Below, piece by piece: positions 62,190 to 64,000 of a stretch of DNA of 64,000 nucleotides. The first letter of the stretch is position 1; each line of letters begins with the position of its first letter. Source of the stretch: an uncultured Methylomonas sp. (GTDB taxonomy: Bacteria > Pseudomonadota > Gammaproteobacteria > Methylococcales > Methylomonadaceae). Under the pieces are notes generated by a model. It was not told the origin of the DNA. It worked only from the letters and a program-made list of their open reading frames with translations, and did not search any database. Location of the stretch: assembly GCA_936941155.1 (NCBI GenBank), contig CAKZJE010000032.1, positions 1-64,000 on the forward strand, written 5' to 3'. The translations under genes and the position numbers were made by a program.

Positions 62190-62756
62190 TTATTGCAAAC
62201 TATCCACTTTCAACTGCGCCTCTTTAGCCCCTTGCAAATTCCCCTGCAACTGCCGCGCCTCCACAATCAACAACCAACAACGTTTTTTTAACTCCCTATC
62301 ATCCACCGCCAAAAACGCCGCCTTTTTCCCCAAATCCTCCGCCAATCGTGGCTGCGACTGCTTCAAACGTAACGTAGCTAATTGATACGTCAACTCCGCA
62401 CTTCTCGGACTAATCCGCAACGCCCGCTCCAACATCACACTCGCCGAACCCAAATCTCCCGCTTTAGTATTACGCAGCGCATCCGTCATTAAAACCTGCA
62501 CCGCCTCTGGCAACGCTGGGCGCGGTTTCGGCTCAACAATAGAGATGGACGGAGCTGTTTGAACAACAGGCTTAGGCAGCGGAATTTCTTCCACTGTCAC
62601 AGGCTCATTTTTATAATGAAATGCTTCGATATGCGCTGACTTGGCAGTGTGAACCTGTGACGATTTTTTTGTCGCAGGCGGTTTGATTGGCGTTTCAGTA
62701 CAAGCGGCTTGCAGAACAATTACGCCCAGCAAAAGCAACCGTGTTTTCTTTGTCAT
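62190..62756 (-). CDS. TPR-repeat lipoprotein
   Basis: 188 aa from ATG 62756. The signal TKKTRLLLLGVIVLQAAC ends in lipobox LQAAC. A Pro-rich spacer follows, then TPR-like helices (ALRNTKAGDLGSASVMLERALRISPRSAELTYQLATLRL). Probably anchored in the outer membrane. It lies next to bamD on the same strand. It is similar in style to short TPR lipoproteins; no named function. Confidence 0.8.
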   Translation of the reverse strand: MTKKTRLLLLGVIVLQAACTETPIKPPATKKSSQVHTAKSAHIEAFHYKNEPVTVEEIPLPKPVVQTAPSISIVEPKPRPALPEAVQVLMTDALRNTKAGDLGSASVMLERALRISPRSAELTYQLATLRLKQSQPRLAEDLGKKAAFLAVDDRELKKRCWLLIVEARQLQGNLQGAKEAQLKVDSLQ

Positions 62757-62810
62757 ACTTATCAACCTATTGTTATACATAAGAATACAAAGTGGGATTC
62801 TTTAAAAATA

Positions 62811-63662
62811 TTAATCCGAGTCTAAACCAATAAAATCCCACACATCCTGTGCAAAACTGGTATCGCCATACTCAGGAACAGGCGGGCCATCGGGATAATT
62901 TTGATTATAAATTTGCTGAGTATCCCGCGCTAAATCTTCCAATCCCAATTTAGTGTAAGCCTCTTGCATCACCTGCAAAGCATAAGGCACAGCTGAAGTA
63001 CGTTCAAAATCCTTCACTACCGTACTCGCGCGATTTGCAGCAGCCATATACGCTTTGCGGCGCAAATAAAACCGCGCAATTTTCACTTCGTGCATGGCTA
63101 AATTATTCCGCAACGCCACCACCCTCTGTTTAGCATCTGGCAAATACTTGCTTTTTGGAAAGCGTTTTTCCAATTCAGTAAAGATGGCTAACGCCTCTTT
63201 GCCGTTATTTTGGTCACGTTGCGTGCTGTCGGTGGGAATAAATCGACTTAAAAATGTGATGTCGCGATTATAGTTAATCAAGCCTTTTAAATAATAGGCA
63301 TACTCCAAATAAGGACTACGCGGATTAATTTTAATAAACCGATCTGCCGCTGCTAAGGCGGATTCTGCATCTTCATTCTTATAATAAGCGTAAGCAACAT
63401 CAAGCTGAGTTTGCGCCGCATAATCGCCGAAAGGATAACGGCTTTCTAAAGCTTCGTATAATTCAATGGCTTTTGAATAGCTGCCTTTGGACATTGCCGC
63501 TTTTGCATCGTTATAAAACTTTTTGGCATCCCAATCTTTATATTCATCGGGCTTTTCTTCTTTGCTAGAACCGCCTTCAGTCAAGCTCTTCAGGGTTTCA
63601 CAGCCTGTGAGTGCAAAACCTAAACAAAGGATAAATAAAACTTTTACGAAAATTAATCGCAT
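62811..63662 (-). CDS. bamD: outer membrane assembly lipoprotein BamD
   Basis: 283 aa from ATG 63662; an extension to 63725 is unlike the family. The lipoprotein signal ends FALTGC. TPR motifs follow (YNDAKAAMSKGSYSKAIELYEALESRYPFGDYA; PRSPYLEYAYYLKGLINY). BamD supports BamA in folding outer-membrane proteins. It is divergent from rluD, as in E. coli. Confidence 0.95.
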   Translation of the reverse strand: MRLIFVKVLFILCLGFALTGCETLKSLTEGGSSKEEKPDEYKDWDAKKFYNDAKAAMSKGSYSKAIELYEALESRYPFGDYAAQTQLDVAYAYYKNEDAESALAAADRFIKINPRSPYLEYAYYLKGLINYNRDITFLSRFIPTDSTQRDQNNGKEALAIFTELEKRFPKSKYLPDAKQRVVALRNNLAMHEVKIARFYLRRKAYMAAANRASTVVKDFERTSAVPYALQVMQEAYTKLGLEDLARDTQQIYNQNYPDGPPVPEYGDTSFAQDVWDFIGLDSD

Positions 63663-63763
63663 ACTTTGAGTGTCACGTTGTAAGATTAGAGGTTTTCCCG
63701 CCTGAATGCGACGGTAAGTCGACAATTTAAGGCACGAGTATAACTGAATTTATACAGATTATC

Positions 63764-64000
63764 ATGGCTATATTGACAGAAAAAGTACCTGAAAACTTGG
63801 CAGGAATGCGCTTAGATCAGGTTTTAGCAGAAGTTTTTTCCGACTATTCACGCAGTAAACTCCAGACTTGGATTAAGGCGGGACGGGTGCGGGTGAACGG
63901 ACAAGAACTGAGAACCCGCGACAAACTGTACGGTGGCGAGGAGATTATTTTAGATGCAGAAGCGGAGGTGGTTTTAGAATGCGAACCGCAAAATATCGCC
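63764..64000 (+). CDS. rluD: 23S rRNA pseudouridine synthase RluD, 5' part
   Basis: Partial: 79 codons, cut by the window end. The first residues AILTEKVPENLAGMRLDQVLAEVF and the S4 domain YSRSKLQTWIKAGRVRVNGQ match RluD. It modifies helix 69 of 23S rRNA. The divergent bamD neighbour supports the assignment over RluC-like genes. Confidence 0.9.
   Translation, partial: MAILTEKVPENLAGMRLDQVLAEVFSDYSRSKLQTWIKAGRVRVNGQELRTRDKLYGGEEIILDAEAEVVLECEPQNIA

Noticed and set aside
1-64000. tRNA or rRNA genes
   Set aside because: I looked for T-loop GGTTCGAATCC-like motifs and rRNA landmarks on both strands and found none that fold convincingly; a tRNA scan would be decisive.

Overview
The window is 64 kb of chromosome from a Gram-negative gammaproteobacterium. 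Support comes from argA, cpdA, ubiG-gph-yciK, ygiQ, fabA-fabB, slt, ttcA, aroC, the divergent bamD/rluD pair, the divergent murJ/rpsT pair and an RND tripartite pump. Base composition looks AT-rich (estimated by eye, about 40 percent GC). Very many short palindromic repeats, a REP-associated transposase and dense toxin-antitoxin and nuclease genes suggest a repeat-rich lineage such as Thiotrichales or Methylococcales. That placement is an inference; no rRNA or tRNA gene was found to fix it.

Layout. 1-0.9 kb: a REP-associated tyrosine transposase, a truncated twin and palindromes. 1-3.1 kb: argA and cpdA. 3.3-5 kb: a two-gene restriction-modification candidate. 5-10.9 kb: ubiG, gph, yciK, sufT, a spermidine-synthase-like gene and ygiQ. 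10.9-12.3 kb: HIT protein, repeats and a candidate Hfq-type small RNA. 12.3-25.1 kb: mostly minus-strand housekeeping genes (nadK, a GT2 glycosyltransferase, an RTX protein, murJ, DUF2062, a HAD phosphatase, ssb, an MnmM-like methyltransferase, a DMT exporter and PhoD), with rpsT on plus. 25.3-27 kb: YihY plus a small membrane protein. 27.2-32.8 kb: a decaying tandem array of Rpn-type PD-(D/E)XK genes and DUF1566 genes. 32.9-39.5 kb: TetR regulator divergent from an RND adaptor, pump and outer-membrane factor. 40-43.3 kb: flavodoxin and an unusual adenylation-carrier-acyltransferase fusion. 43.5-50.6 kb: a minus-strand island of toxin-antitoxin pairs (VapBC, DUF6516, PIN/COG1569, HNH pair, DUF4926/DUF6883) and a phosphoribosyltransferase-HEPN-Mrr cluster. 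50.6-59.8 kb: MsbA-like ABC exporter, slt, fabA-fabB, a methyltransferase, ttcA, a glutaredoxin and aroC. 60-62.1 kb: BrnTA, DUF2442, a coiled-coil membrane protein and a small antitoxin-like ORF. 62.2-64 kb: a TPR lipoprotein, bamD and the start of rluD.

Most striking signals. (1) Palindromes of about 33 bp (11 codons) sit in frame inside ygiQ, an outer-membrane lipoprotein signal region, a TetR C-terminus and several leader ORFs. (2) Three Rpn genes are each preceded by a short signal-peptide-like ORF carrying or touching such a palindrome; two of these ORFs overlap the Rpn start as ATGA. (3) A DUF1566 surface protein is split by a 4-bp tandem duplication. (4) A gene-free interval has a strong intrinsic terminator and two exact copies of an AAN-type A-rich motif, which points to an undescribed Hfq-dependent small RNA. 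(5) A compact PRTase-HEPN-TPR/Mrr cluster could be an unrecognised defence or toxin system.
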